In this document: positions 36,932 to 48,341 of the stretch, in pieces
Layout of the letters: each line of letters begins with the position of its first letter
Position numbering within the stretch: position 1 is the first letter of the stretch
Assembly: GCA_964020085.1 (NCBI GenBank)
Contig: CAXHUQ010000495.1
Location: forward strand, 1 to 64,000
Length of the DNA stretch: 64,000 nt
Reading direction: 5' to 3'
Source of the DNA: Micromussa lordhowensis
Lineage: Eukaryota > Cnidaria > Anthozoa > Scleractinia > Lobophylliidae
Translations under genes and position numbers: made by a program
The notes under the pieces: generated by a model
Told to the model about the DNA's origin: nothing
The model's input: only the letters and a program-made list of their open reading frames with translations
Database searches by the model: none

Positions 36932-38982
36932 AGAGTTCTTTGGTGGTATTAGTTTGCAAAGTTGCGACGCGCGCAAAGTTCGGCTAATTAGCAAACGGGC
37001 TGGTTAGCATAGTGCGAGATGTCGCCCAGCTCCGAAACTTTGCATGTGGACCCGGACCCACCCCAGGAGTGCTTTGGTGCCATTAGTTTGCCAAGTTGCG
37101 ACACTCGTCAAGCTCGGCTAACGAGTCAGCCAGCCGGCCACGCCTGGGGATCTGCGGGCTGATTAGCATAGTGGGAGATTTCGCGCAGCTCCGATACTTC
37201 GCATTTGGACCCGGACCGACCCCGGGAGTGCTTTGGTGGTATTAGTTTGCAAAGTTGCGACGCGCGCAAAGTTCGGCTAATTAGCAAACGGGCTGGTTAG
37301 CATAGTGCGAGATGTCGCGCAGCTCCGAAACTTTGCATGTGGACCCGGACCCACCCCATGAGTGCTTTGGTGCCATTAGTTTGCCAAGTTGCGACACGCG
37401 TCAAGCTCGGCTAACGAGTCAGCCAGCCGGCCACGCCTGGGGATCTGCGGGCTGATTAGCATAGTGGGAGATTTCGCGCAGCTCCGATACTTCGCATTTG
37501 GACCCGGACCGACCCCGGGAGTGCTTTGGTGGTATTAGTTTGCAAAGTTGCGACGCGCGCAAAGTTCGGCTAATTAGCAAACGGGCTGGTTAGCATAGTG
37601 CGAGATGTCGCGCAGCTCCGAAACTTTGCATGTGGACCCGGACCCACCCCAGGAGTGCTTTGGTGCCATTAGTTTGCCAAGTTGCGACACGCGTCAAGCT
37701 CGGCTAACGAGTCAGCCAGCCGGCCACGCCTGGGGATCTGCGGGCTGATTAGCATAGTGGGAGATTTCGCGCAGCTCCGATACTTCGCATTTGGACCCGG
37801 ACCGACCCCGGGAGTGCTTTGGTGGTATTAGTTTGCAAAGTTGCGACGAGCGCAAAGTTCGGCTAATTAGCAAACGGGCTGGTTAGCATAGTGCAAGATG
37901 TCGCGCAGCTCCGAAACTTTGCATGTGGACCCGGACCCACCCCAGGAGTGCTTTGGTGCCATTAGTTTGCCAAGTTGCGACACGCGTCAAGCTCGGCTAA
38001 CGAGTCAGCCAGCCGGCCACGCCTGGGGATCTGCGGGCTGATTAGCATAGTGGGAGATTTCGCGCAGCTCCGATACTTCGCATTTGGACCCGGACCGACC
38101 CCGGGAGTGCTTTGGTGGTATTAGTTTGCAAAGTTGCGACGCGCGCAAAGTTCGGCTAATTAGCAAACGGGCTGGTTAGCATAGTGCGAGATGTCGCGCA
38201 GCTCCGAAACTTTGCATGTGGACCCGGACCCACCCCAGGAGTGCTTTGGTGCCATTAGTTTGCCAAGTTGCGACACGCGTCAAGCTCGGCTAACGAGTCA
38301 GCCAGCCGGCCACGCCTGGGGATCTGCGGGCTGATTAGCATAGTGGGAGATTTCGCGCAGCTCCGATACTTCGCATTTGGACCCGGACCGACCCCGGGAG
38401 TGCTTTGGTGGTATTAGTTTGCAAAGTTGCGACGCGCGCAAAGTTCGGCTAATTAGCAAACGGGCTGGTTAGCATAGTGCGAGATGTCGCGCAGCTCCGA
38501 AACTTTGCATGTGGACCCGGACCCACCCCAGGAGTGCTTTGGTGCCATTAGTTTGCCAAGTTGCGACACGCGTCAAGCTCGGCTAACGAGTCAGCCAGCC
38601 GGCCACGCCTGGGGATCTGCGGGCTGATTAGCATAGTGGGAGATTTCGCGCAGCTCCGATACTTCGCATTTGGACCCGGACCGACCCCGGGAGTGCTTTG
38701 GTGGTATTAGTTTGCAAAGTTGCGACGCGCGCAAAGTTCGGCTAATTAGCAAACGGGCTGGTTAGCATAGTGCGAGATGTCGCGCAGCTCCGAAACTTTG
38801 CATGTGGACCCGGACCCACCCCAGGAGTGCTTTGGTGCCATTAGTTTGCCAAGTTGCGACACGCGTCAAGCTCGGCTAACGAGTCAGCCAGCCGGCCACG
38901 CCTGGGGATCTGCGGGCTGATTAGCATAGTGGGAGATTTCGCGCAGCTCCGATACTTCGCATTTGGACCCGGACCGACCCCG
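36932..38982. repeat. 7-unit higher-order repeat, copy 1 (2051 bp)
   Basis: Ordered tags are GAGAGTTC 36932, CACTCGTC 37105, CATGAG 37359, GACGAGCGC 37849 and GTGCAAGATG close behind. All recur 2051 bp later. GTCGCCCAG near 37026 is private to this copy. Unlike copies 2 and 3 it has the consensus CAAACGGG, not CAAACAGG, in the GACGAGCGC unit. Confidence 0.9.
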
Positions 38983-41033
38983 AGAGTTCTTTGGTGGTAT
39001 TAGTTTGCAAAGTTGCGACGCGCGCAAAGTTCGGCTAATTAGCAAACGGGCTGGTTAGCATAGTGCGAGATGTCGCGCAGCTCCGAAACTTTGCATGTGG
39101 ACCCGGACCCACCCCAGGAGTGCTTTGGTGCCATTAGTTTGCCAAGTTGCGACACTCGTCAAGCTCGGCTAACGAGTCAGCCAGCCGGCCACGCCTGGGG
39201 ATCTGCGGGCTGATTAGCATAGTGGGAGATTTCGCGCAGCTCCGATACTTCGCATTTGGACCCGGACCGACCCCGGGAGTGCTTTGGTGGTATTAGTTTG
39301 CAAAGTTGCGACGCGCGCAAAGTTCGGCTAATTAGCAAACGGGCTGGTTAGCATAGTGCGAGATGTCGCGCAGCTCCGAAACTTTGCATGTGGACCCGGA
39401 CCCACCCCATGAGTGCTTTGGTGCCATTAGTTTGCCAAGTTGCGACACGCGTCAAGCTCGGCTAACGAGTCAGCCAGCCGGCCACGCCTGGGGATCTGCG
39501 GGCTGATTAGCATAGTGGGAGATTTCGCGCAGCTCCGATACTTCGCATTTGGACCCGGACCGACCCCGGGAGTGCTTTGGTGGTATTAGTTTGCAAAGTT
39601 GCGACGCGCGCAAAGTTCGGCTAATTAGCAAACGGGCTGGTTAGCATAGTGCGAGATGTCGCGCAGCTCCGAAACTTTGCATGTGGACCCGGACCCACCC
39701 CAGGAGTGCTTTGGTGCCATTAGTTTGCCAAGTTGCGACACGCGTCAAGCTCGGCTAACGAGTCAGCCAGCCGGCCACGCCTGGGGATCTGCGGGCTGAT
39801 TAGCATAGTGGGAGATTTCGCGCAGCTCCGATACTTCGCATTTGGACCCGGACCGACCCCGGGAGTGCTTTGGTGGTATTAGTTTGCAAAGTTGCGACGA
39901 GCGCAAAGTTCGGCTAATTAGCAAACAGGCTGGTTAGCATAGTGCAAGATGTCGCGCAGCTCCGAAACTTTGCATGTGGACCCGGACCCACCCCAGGAGT
40001 GCTTTGGTGCCATTAGTTTGCCAAGTTGCGACACGCGTCAAGCTCGGCTAACGAGTCAGCCAGCCGGCCACGCCTGGGGATCTGCGGGCTGATTAGCATA
40101 GTGGGAGATTTCGCGCAGCTCCGATACTTCGCATTTGGACCCGGACCGACCCCGGGAGTGCTTTGGTGGTATTAGTTTGCAAAGTTGCGACGCGCGCAAA
40201 GTTCGGCTAATTAGCAAACGGGCTGGTTAGCATAGTGCGAGATGTCGCGCAGCTCCGAAACTTTGCATGTGGACCCGGACCCACCCCAGGAGTGCTTTGG
40301 TGCCATTAGTTTGCCAAGTTGCGACACGCGTCAAGCTCGGCTAACGAGTCAGCCAGCCGGCCACGCCTGGGGATCTGCGGGCTGATTAGCATAGTGGGAG
40401 ATTTCGCGCAGCTCCGATACTTCGCATTTGGACCCGGACCGACCCCGGGAGTGCTTTGGTGGTATTAGTTTGCAAAGTTGCGACGCGCGCAAAGTTCGGC
40501 TAATTAGCAAACGGGCTGGTTAGCATAGTGCGAGATGTCGCGCAGCTCCGAAACTTTGCATGTGGACCCGGACCCACCCCAGGAGTGCTTTGGTGCCATT
40601 AGTTTGCCAAGTTGCGACACGCGTCAAGCTCGGCTAACGAGTCAGCCAGCCGGCCACGCCTGGGGATCTGCGGGCTGATTAGCATAGTGGGAGATTTCGC
40701 GCAGCTCCGATACTTCGCATTTGGACCCGGACCGACCCCGGGAGTGCTTTGGTGGTATTAGTTTGCAAAGTTGCGACGCGCGCAAAGTTCGGCTAATTAG
40801 CAAACGGGCTGGTTAGCATAGTGCGAGATGTCGCGCAGCTCCGAAACTTTGCATGTGGACCCGGACCCACCCCAGGAGTGCTTTGGTGCCATTAGTTTGC
40901 CAAGTTGCGACACGCGTCAAGCTCGGCTAACGAGTCAGCCAGCCGGCCACGCCTGGGGATCTGCGGGCTGATTAGCATAGTGGGAGATTTCGCGCAGCTC
41001 CGATACTTCGCATTTGGACCCGGACCGACCCCG
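38983..41033. repeat. 7-unit higher-order repeat, copy 2 (2051 bp)
   Basis: Tags GAGAGTTC 38983, CACTCGTC 39156, CATGAG 39410, GACGAGCGC 39900, followed by CAAACAGG and GTGCAAGATG. It shares CAAACAGG only with copy 3, so copies 2 and 3 share a more recent origin than either does with copy 1. Confidence 0.9.
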
Positions 41034-42292
41034 AGAGTTCTTTGGTGGTATTAGTTTGCAAAGTTGCGACGCGCGCAAAGTTCGGCTAATTAGCAAACGG
41101 GCTGGTTAGCATAGTGCGAGATGTCGCGCAGCTCCGAAACTTTGCATGTGGACCCGGACCCACCCCAGGAGTGCTTTGGTGCCATTAGTTTGCCAAGTTG
41201 CGACACTCGTCAAGCTCGGCTAACGAGTCAGCCAGCCGGCCACGCCTGGGGATCTGCGGGCTGATTAGCATAGTGGGAGATTTCGCGCAGCTCCGATACT
41301 TCGCATTTGGACCCGGACCGACCCCGGGAGTGCTTTGGTGGTATTAGTTTGCAAAGTTGCGACGCGCGCAAAGTTCGGCTAATTAGCAAACGGGCTGGTT
41401 AGCATAGTGCGAGATGTCGCGCAGCTCCGAAACTTTGCATGTGGACCCGGACCCACCCCATGAGTGCTTTGGTGCCATTAGTTTGCCAAGTTGCGACACG
41501 CGTCAAGCTCGGCTAACGAGTCAGCCAGCCGGCCACGCCTGGGGATCTGCGGGCTGATTAGCATAGTGGGAGATTTCGCGCAGCTCCGATACTTCGCATT
41601 TGGACCCGGACCGACCCCGGGAGTGCTTTGGTGGTATTAGTTTGCAAAGTTGCGACGCGCGCAAAGTTCGGCTAATTAGCAAACGGGCTGGTTAGCATAG
41701 TGCGAGATGTCGCGCAGCTCCGAAACTTTGCATGTGGACCCGGACCCACCCCAGGAGTGCTTTGGTGCCATTAGTTTGCCAAGTTGCGACACGCGTCAAG
41801 CTCGGCTAACGAGTCAGCCAGCCGGCCACGCCTGGGGATCTGCGGGCTGATTAGCATAGTGGGAGATTTCGCGCAGCTCCGATACTTCGCATTTGGACCC
41901 GGACCGACCCCGGGAGTGCTTTGGTGGTATTAGTTTGCAAAGTTGCGACGAGCGCAAAGTTCGGCTAATTAGCAAACAGGCTGGTTAGCATAGTGCAAGA
42001 TGTCGCGCAGCTCCGAAACTTTGCATGTGGACCCGGACCCACCCCAGGAGTGCTTTGGTGCCATTAGTTTGCCAAGTTGCGACACGCGTCAAGCTCGGCT
42101 AACGAGTCAGCCAGCCGGCCACGCCTGGGGATCTGCGGGCTGATTAGCATAGTGGGAGATTTCGCGCAGCTCCGATACTTCGCATTTGGACCCGGACCGA
42201 CCCCGGGAGTGCTTTGGTGGTATTAGTTTGCAAAGTTGCGACGCGCGCAAAGTTCGGCTAATTAGCAAACGGGCTGGTTAGCATAGTGCGAG
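41034..42292. repeat. 7-unit higher-order repeat, copy 3 (right end eroded)
   Basis: Tags GAGAGTTC 41034, CACTCGTC 41207, CATGAG 41461, GACGAGCGC 41951, CAAACAGG and GTGCAAGA near 41997 are all 2051 bp after copy 2. The next expected GAGAGTTC (near 43077 after the 8-bp deletion) is consensus, so the series stops here. The border falls next to the cluster of indels at 42.4-43.6 kb. Confidence 0.85.
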
Positions 42293-42414
42293 ATGTCGCG
42301 CAGCTCCGAAACTTTGCATGTGGACCCGGACCCACCCCAGGAGTGCTTTGGTGCCATTAGTTTGCCAAGTTGCGACACGCGTCAAGCTCGGCTAACGAGT
42401 CAGCCAGCCGGCCA

Positions 42415-42428
42415 CGCCTGGGGGCTGA
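42415..42428. other. 8-bp deletion inside the B-specific segment
   Basis: CACGCCTGGGGGCTGATT replaces CACGCCTGGGGATCTGCGGGCTGATT: 8 bases equivalent to GATCTGCG are missing after 42420. The missing part lies between runs of G, which fits replication slippage between GGGG and GGG. Private to this unit. The resulting frame shift produces a fortuitous open frame, not a gene. Confidence 0.9.
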
Positions 42429-44351
42429 TTAGCATAGTGGGAGATTTCGCGCAGCTCCGATACTTCGCATTTGGACCCGGACCGACCCCGGGAGTGCTTT
42501 GGTGGTATTAGTTTGCAAAGTTGCGACGCGCGCAAAGTTCGGCTAATTAGCAAACGGGCTGGTTAGCATAGTGCGAGATGTCGCGCAGCTCCGAAACTTT
42601 GCATGTGGACCCGGACCCACCCCAGGAGTGCTTTGGTGCCATTAGTTTGCCAAGTTGCGACACGCGTCAAGCTCGGCTAACGAGTCAGCCAGCCGGCCAT
42701 GCCTGGGGATCTGCGGGCTGATTAGCATAGTGGGAGATTTCGCGCAGCTCCGATACTTCGCATTTGGACCCGGACCGACCCCGGGAGTTCTTTGGTGGTA
42801 TTAGTTTGCAAAGTTGCGACGCGCGCAAAGTTCGGCTAATTAGCAAACGGGCTGGTTAGCATAGTGCGAGATGTCGCGCAGCTCCGAAACTTTGCATGTG
42901 GACCCGGACCCACCCCAGGAGTGCTTTGGTGCCATTAGTTTGCCAAGTTGCGACACGCGTCAAGCTCGGCTAACGAGTCAGCCAGCCGGCCACGCCTGGG
43001 GATCTGCGGGCTGATTAGCATAGTGGGAGATTTCGCGCAGCTCCGATACTTCGCATTTGGACCCGGACCGACCCCGGGAGTGCTTTGGTGGTATTAGTTT
43101 GCAAAGTTGCGACGCGCGCAAAGTTCGGCTAATTAGCAAACGGGCTGGTTAGCATAGTGCGAGATGTCGCGCAGCTCCGAAACTTTGCATGTGGACCCGG
43201 ACCCACCCCAGGAGTGCTTTGGTGCCATTAGTTTGCCAAGTTGCGACACGCGTCAAGCTCGGCTAACGAGTCAGCCAGCCGGCCACGCCTGGGGATCTGC
43301 GGGCTGATTAGCATAGTGGGAGATTTCGCGCAGCTCCGATACTTCGCATTTGGACCCGGAGCGACCCCGGGAGTGCTTTGGTGGTATTAGTTTGCAAAGT
43401 TGCGACGCGCGCAAAGTTCGGCTAATTAGCAAACGGGCTGGTTAGCATAGTGCGAGATGTCGCGCAGCTCCGAAACTTTGCATGTGGACCCGGACCCACC
43501 CCAGGAGTGCTTTGGTGCCATTAGTTTGCCAAGTTGCGACACGCGTCAAGCTCGGCTAACGAGTCAGCCAGCCGGCCACGCCTGGGGATCTGCGGGCTGA
43601 TTAGCATAGTGGGAGATTTCGCGCAGCTCCGATACTTGCATTTGGACCCGGACCGACCCCGGGAGTGCTTTGGTGGTATTAGTTTGCAAAGTTGCGACGC
43701 GCGCAAAGTTCGGCTAATTAGCAAACGGGCTGGTTAGCATAGTGCGAGATGTCGCGCAGCTCCGAAACTTTGCATGTGGACCCGGACCCACCCCAGGAGT
43801 GCTTTGGTGCCATTAGTTTGCCAAGTTGCGACACGCGTCAAGCTCGGCTAACGAGTCAGCCAGCCGGCCACGCCTGGGGATCTGCGGGCTGATTAGCATA
43901 GTGGGAGATTTCGCGCAGCTCCGATACTTCGCATTTGGACCCGGACCGACCCCGGGAGTGCTTTGGTGGTATTAGTTTGCAAAGTTGCGACGCGCGCAAA
44001 GTTCGGCTAATTAGCAAATGGGCTGGTTAGCATAGTGCGAGATGTCGCGCAGCTCCGAAACTTTGCATGTGGACCCGGACCCACCCCAGGAGTGCTTTGG
44101 TGCCATTAGTTTGCCAAGTTGCGACACGCGTCAAGCTCGGCTAACGAGTCAGCCAGCCGGCCACGCCTGGGGATCTGCGGGCTGATTAGCATAGTGGGAG
44201 ATTTCGCGCAGCTCCGATACTTCGCATTTGGACCCGGACCGACCCCGGGAGTGCTTTGGTGGTATTAGTTTGCAAAGTTGCGACGCGCGCAAAGTTCGGC
44301 TAATTAGCAAACGGGCTGGTTAGCATAGTGCGAGATGTCGCGCAGCTCCGA
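42429..44351. repeat. Junction stretch with private variants
   Basis: About six and a half units between the 7-unit and 6-unit series. Variants seen: CCATGCC near 42700, GGGAGTTCTT at 42789, GGAGCGACC near 43361, a one-base deletion at 43637/43638 (GATACTTGCATTT) and AAATGGGC near 44019. None repeats locally. There is no gene and no foreign DNA. Confidence 0.7.
43631..43645. other. Single-base deletion in one unit
   Basis: GATACTTGCATTT replaces GATACTTCGCATTT, with one C missing after 43637. It shifts the phase by -1 and opens short overlapping frames on both strands that are not genes. It may be a real mutation or a consensus error. Confidence 0.88.
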
Positions 44352-46109
44352 GACTTTGCATGTGGACCCGGACCCACCCCAGGAGTGCTTTGGTGCCATT
44401 AGTTTGCCAAGTTGCGACATGCGTCAAGCTCGGCTAACGAGTCAGCCAGCCGGCCACGCCTGGGGATCTGCGGGCTGATTAGCATAGTGGGAGATTTCGC
44501 GCAGCTCCGATACTTCGCATTTGGACCCGGACCGACCCCGGGAGTGCTTTGGTGGTATTAGTTTGCAAAGTTGCGACGCGCGCAAAGTTCGGCTAATTAG
44601 CAAACGGGCTGGTTAGCATAGTGCGAGATGTCGCGCAGCTCCGAAACTTTGCATGTGGACCCGGATCCACCCCAGGAGTGCTTTGGTGCCATTAGTTTGC
44701 CAAGTTGCGACACACGTCAAGCTCGGCTAACGAGTCAGCCAGCCGGCCACGCCTGGGGATCTGCGGGCTGATTAGCATAGTGGGAGATTTCGCGCAGCTC
44801 CGATACTTCGCATTTGGACCCGGACCGACCCCGGGAGTGCTTTGGTGGTATTAGTTTGCAAAGTTGCGACGCGCTTAAAGTTCGGCTAATTAGCAAACGG
44901 GCTGGTTAGCATAGTGCGAGATGTCGCGCAGCTCCGAAACTTTGCATGTGGACCCGGACCCACCCCAGGAGTGCTTTGGTGCCATTAGTTTGCCAAGTTG
45001 CGACACGCGTCAAGCTCGGCTAACGAGTCAGCCAGCCGGCCACGCCTGGGGATCTGCGGGCTGATTACCATAGTGGGAGATTTCGCGCAGCTCCGATACT
45101 TCGCATTTGGACCCGGACCGACCCCGGGAGTGCTTTGGTGGTATTAGTTTGCAAAGTTGCGACGCGCGCAAAGTTCGGCTAATTAGCAAACGGGCTGGTT
45201 AGCATAGTGCGAGATGTCGCGCAACTCCGAAACTTTGCATGTGGACCCGGACCCACCCCAGGAGTGCTTTGGTGCCATTAGTTTGCCAAGTTGCGACACG
45301 CGTCAAGCTCGGCTAACGAGTCAGCCAGCCGGCCACGCCTGGGGATCTGCGGGCTGATTAGCATAGTGGGAGATTTCGCGCAGCTCCGATACTTCGCATT
45401 TGGACCCGGACCGACCCCGGGAGTGCTTTGGTGGTATTAGTTTGCAAAGTTGCGACGCGCGCAAAGTTCGGCTAATTAGCAAACGGGCTGGTTAGCATAG
45501 TGCGAGATGTCGCGCAGCTCCGAAACTTTGCATCTGGACCCGGACCCACCCCAGGAGTGCTTTGGTGCCATTAGTTTGCCAAGTTGCAACACACGTCAAG
45601 CTCGGCTAACGAGTCAGCCAGCCGGCCACGCCTGGTGATCTGCGGGCTGATTAGCATAGTGGGAGATTTCGCGCAGCTCCGATACTTCGCATTTGGACCC
45701 GGACTGACCCCGGGAGTGCTTTGGTGGTATTAGTTTGCAAAGTTGCGACGCGCGCAAAGTTCGGCTAATTAGCAAACGGGCTGGTTAGCATAGTGCGAGA
45801 TGTCGCGCAGCTCCGAAACTTTGCATGTGGACCCGGACCCACCCCAGGAGTGCTTTGGTGCCATTAGTTTGCCAAGTTGCGACACGCGTCAAGCTCGGCT
45901 AACGAGTCAGCCAGCCGGCCACGCCTGGGGATCTGCGGGCTGATTAGCATAGTGGGAGATTTCGCGCAGCTCCGATACTTCGCATTTGGACCCGGACCGA
46001 CCCCGGGAGTGCTTTGGTGGTATTAGTTTGCAAAGTTGCGACGCGCGCAAAGTTCGGCTAATTAGCAAACGGGCTGGTTAGCATAGTGCGAGATGTCGCG
46101 CAGCTCCGA
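44352..46109. repeat. 6-unit duplication, first copy (1758 bp)
   Basis: Tags: CCGAGAC 44352, GACATGCG 44420, CACACGTC 44714, GCGCTTAAAG 44876, GCAACTCC 45224, GCAACACACG 45588 and CTGGTGATC 45636. The first four recur 1758 bp (6 units) later and the last three 1465 bp (5 units) later, so one unit was lost from the second copy. That unit probably includes ATTACCATAG near 45067. The first copy has one extra change in GCGCTTAAAG. Confidence 0.85.
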
Positions 46110-47101
46110 GACTTTGCATGTGGACCCGGACCCACCCCAGGAGTGCTTTGGTGCCATTAGTTTGCCAAGTTGCGACATGCGTCAAGCTCGGCTAACGAGT
46201 CAGCCAGCCGGCCACGCCTGGGGATCTGCGGGCTGATTAGCATAGTGGGAGATTTCGCGCAGCTCCGATACTTCGCATTTGGACCCGGACCGACCCCGGG
46301 AGTGCTTTGGTGGTATTAGTTTGCAAAGTTGCGACGCGCGCAAAGTTCGGCTAATTAGCAAACGGGCTGGTTAGCATAGTGCGAGATGTCGCGCAGCTCC
46401 GAAACTTTGCATGTGGACCCGGACCCACCCCAGGAGTGCTTTGGTGCCATTAGTTTGCCAAGTTGCGACACACGTCAAGCTCGGCTAACGAGTCAGCCAG
46501 CCGGCCACGCCTGGGGATCTGCGGGCTGATTAGCATAGTGGGAGATTTCGCGCAGCTCCGATACTTCGCATTTGCACCCGGACCGACCCCGGGAGTGCTT
46601 TGGTGGTATTAGTTTGCAAAGTTGCGACGCGCGTAAAGTTCGGCTAATTAGCAAACGGGCTGGTTAGCATAGTGCGAGATGTCGCGCAACTCCGAAACTT
46701 TGCATGTGGACCCGGACCCACCCCAGGAGTGCTTTGGTGCCATTAGTTTGCCAAGTTGCGACACGCGTCAAGCTCGGCTAACGAGTCAGCCAGCCGGCCA
46801 CGCCTGGGGATCTGCGGGCTGATTAGCATAGTGGGAGATTTCGCGCAGCTCCGATACTTCGCATTTGGACCCGGACCGACCCCGGGAGTGCTTTGGTGGT
46901 ATTAGTTTGCAAAGTTGCGACGCGCGCAAAGTTCGGCTAATTAGCAAACGGGCTGGTTAGCATAGTGCGAGATGTCGCGCAGCTCCGAAACTTTGCATGT
47001 GGACCCGGACCCACCCCAGGAGTGCTTTGGTGCAATTAGTTTGCCAAGTTGCAACACACGTCAAGCTCGGCTAACGATTCAGCCAGCCGGCCACGCCTGG
47101 T
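46110..47101. repeat. 6-unit duplication, second copy, one unit short
   Basis: Tags CCGAGAC 46110, GACATGCG 46178, CACACGTC 46472, GCGTAAAG 46634, GCAACTCC 46689, GCAACACACG 47053 and CTGGTGATC 47101 repeat those of the first copy. The GCGTAAAG and GCAACTCC tags now lie in one unit instead of two neighbouring units, which localises the exchange to between 46634 and 46689, only about 55 bp. Private: TTTGCACCC near 46575 and GTGCAATTAG near 47034. Confidence 0.85.
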
Positions 47102-48341
47102 GATCTGCGGGCTGATTAGCATAGTGGGAGATTTCGCGCAGCTCCGATACTTCGCATTTGGACCCGGACCGACCCCGGGAGTGCTTTGGTGGTATTAGTT
47201 TGCAAAGTTGCGACGCGCGCAAAGTTCGGCTAATTAGCAAACGGGCTGGTTAGCATAGTGCGAGATGTCGCGCAGCTCCGAAACTTTGCATGTGGACCCG
47301 GACCCACCCCAGGAGTGCTTTGGTGCCATTAGTTTGCCAAGTTGCGACACGCGTCAAGCTCGGCTAACGAGTCAGCCAGCCGGCCACGCCTGGGGATCTG
47401 CGGGCTGATTAGCATAGTGGGAGATTTCGCGCAGCTCCGATACTTCGCATTTGGACCCGGACCGACCCCGGGAGTGCTTTGGTGGTATTAGTTTGCAAAG
47501 TTGCGACGCGCGCAAAGTTCGGCTAATTAGCAAACGGGCTGGTTAGCATAGTGCGAGATGTCGCGCAGCTCCGAAACTTTGCATGTGGACCCGGACCCAC
47601 CCCAGGAGTGCTTTGGTGCCATTAGTTTGCCAAGTTGCGACACGCGTCAAGCTCGGCTAACGAGTCAGCCAGCCGGCCACGCCTGGGGATCTGGGGGCTG
47701 ATTAGCATAGTGGGAGATTTCGCGCAGCTCCGATACTTCGCATTTGGACCCGGACCGACCCCGGGAGTGCTTTGGTGGTATTAGTTTGCAAAGTTGCGAC
47801 GCGCGCAAAGTTCGGCTAATTAGCAAACGGGCTGGTTAGCATAGTGCGAGATGTCGCGCAGCTCCGAAACTTTGCATGTGGACCCGGACCCACCCCAGGA
47901 GTGCTTTGGTGCCATTAGTTTGCCAAGTTGCGACACGCGTCAAGCTCGGCTAACGAGTCAGCCAGCCGGCCACGCCTGGGGATCTGCGGGCTGATTAGCA
48001 TAGTGGGAGATTTCGCGCAGCTCCGATACTTCGCATTTGGACCCGGACCGACCCCGGGAGTGCTTTGGTGGTATTAGTTTGCAAAGTTGCGACGCGCGCA
48101 AAGTTCGGCTAATTAGCAAACGGGCTGGTTAGCATAGTGCGAGATGTCGCGCAGCTCCGAAACTTTGCATGTGGACCCGGACCCACCCCAGGAGTGCTTT
48201 GGTGCCATTAGTTTGCCAAGTTGCGACACGCGTCAAGCTCGGCTAACGAGTCAGCCAGCCGGCCACGCCTGGGGATCTGCGGGCTGATTAGCATAGTGGG
48301 AGATTTCGCGCAGCTCCGATACTTCGCATTTGGACCCGGAC

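Noticed and set aside
42293..42511. 72-codon open frame on the plus strand
   Set aside because: It exists only because the 8-bp deletion at 42420 shifts the frame within satellite units. There is no ribosome site, domain or counterpart in the other units.
43521..43737. Overlapping 67-codon open frames on both strands
   Set aside because: Both result from the one-base deletion at 43637/43638. Opposite-strand overlap and origin from a non-coding repeat argue against a gene.
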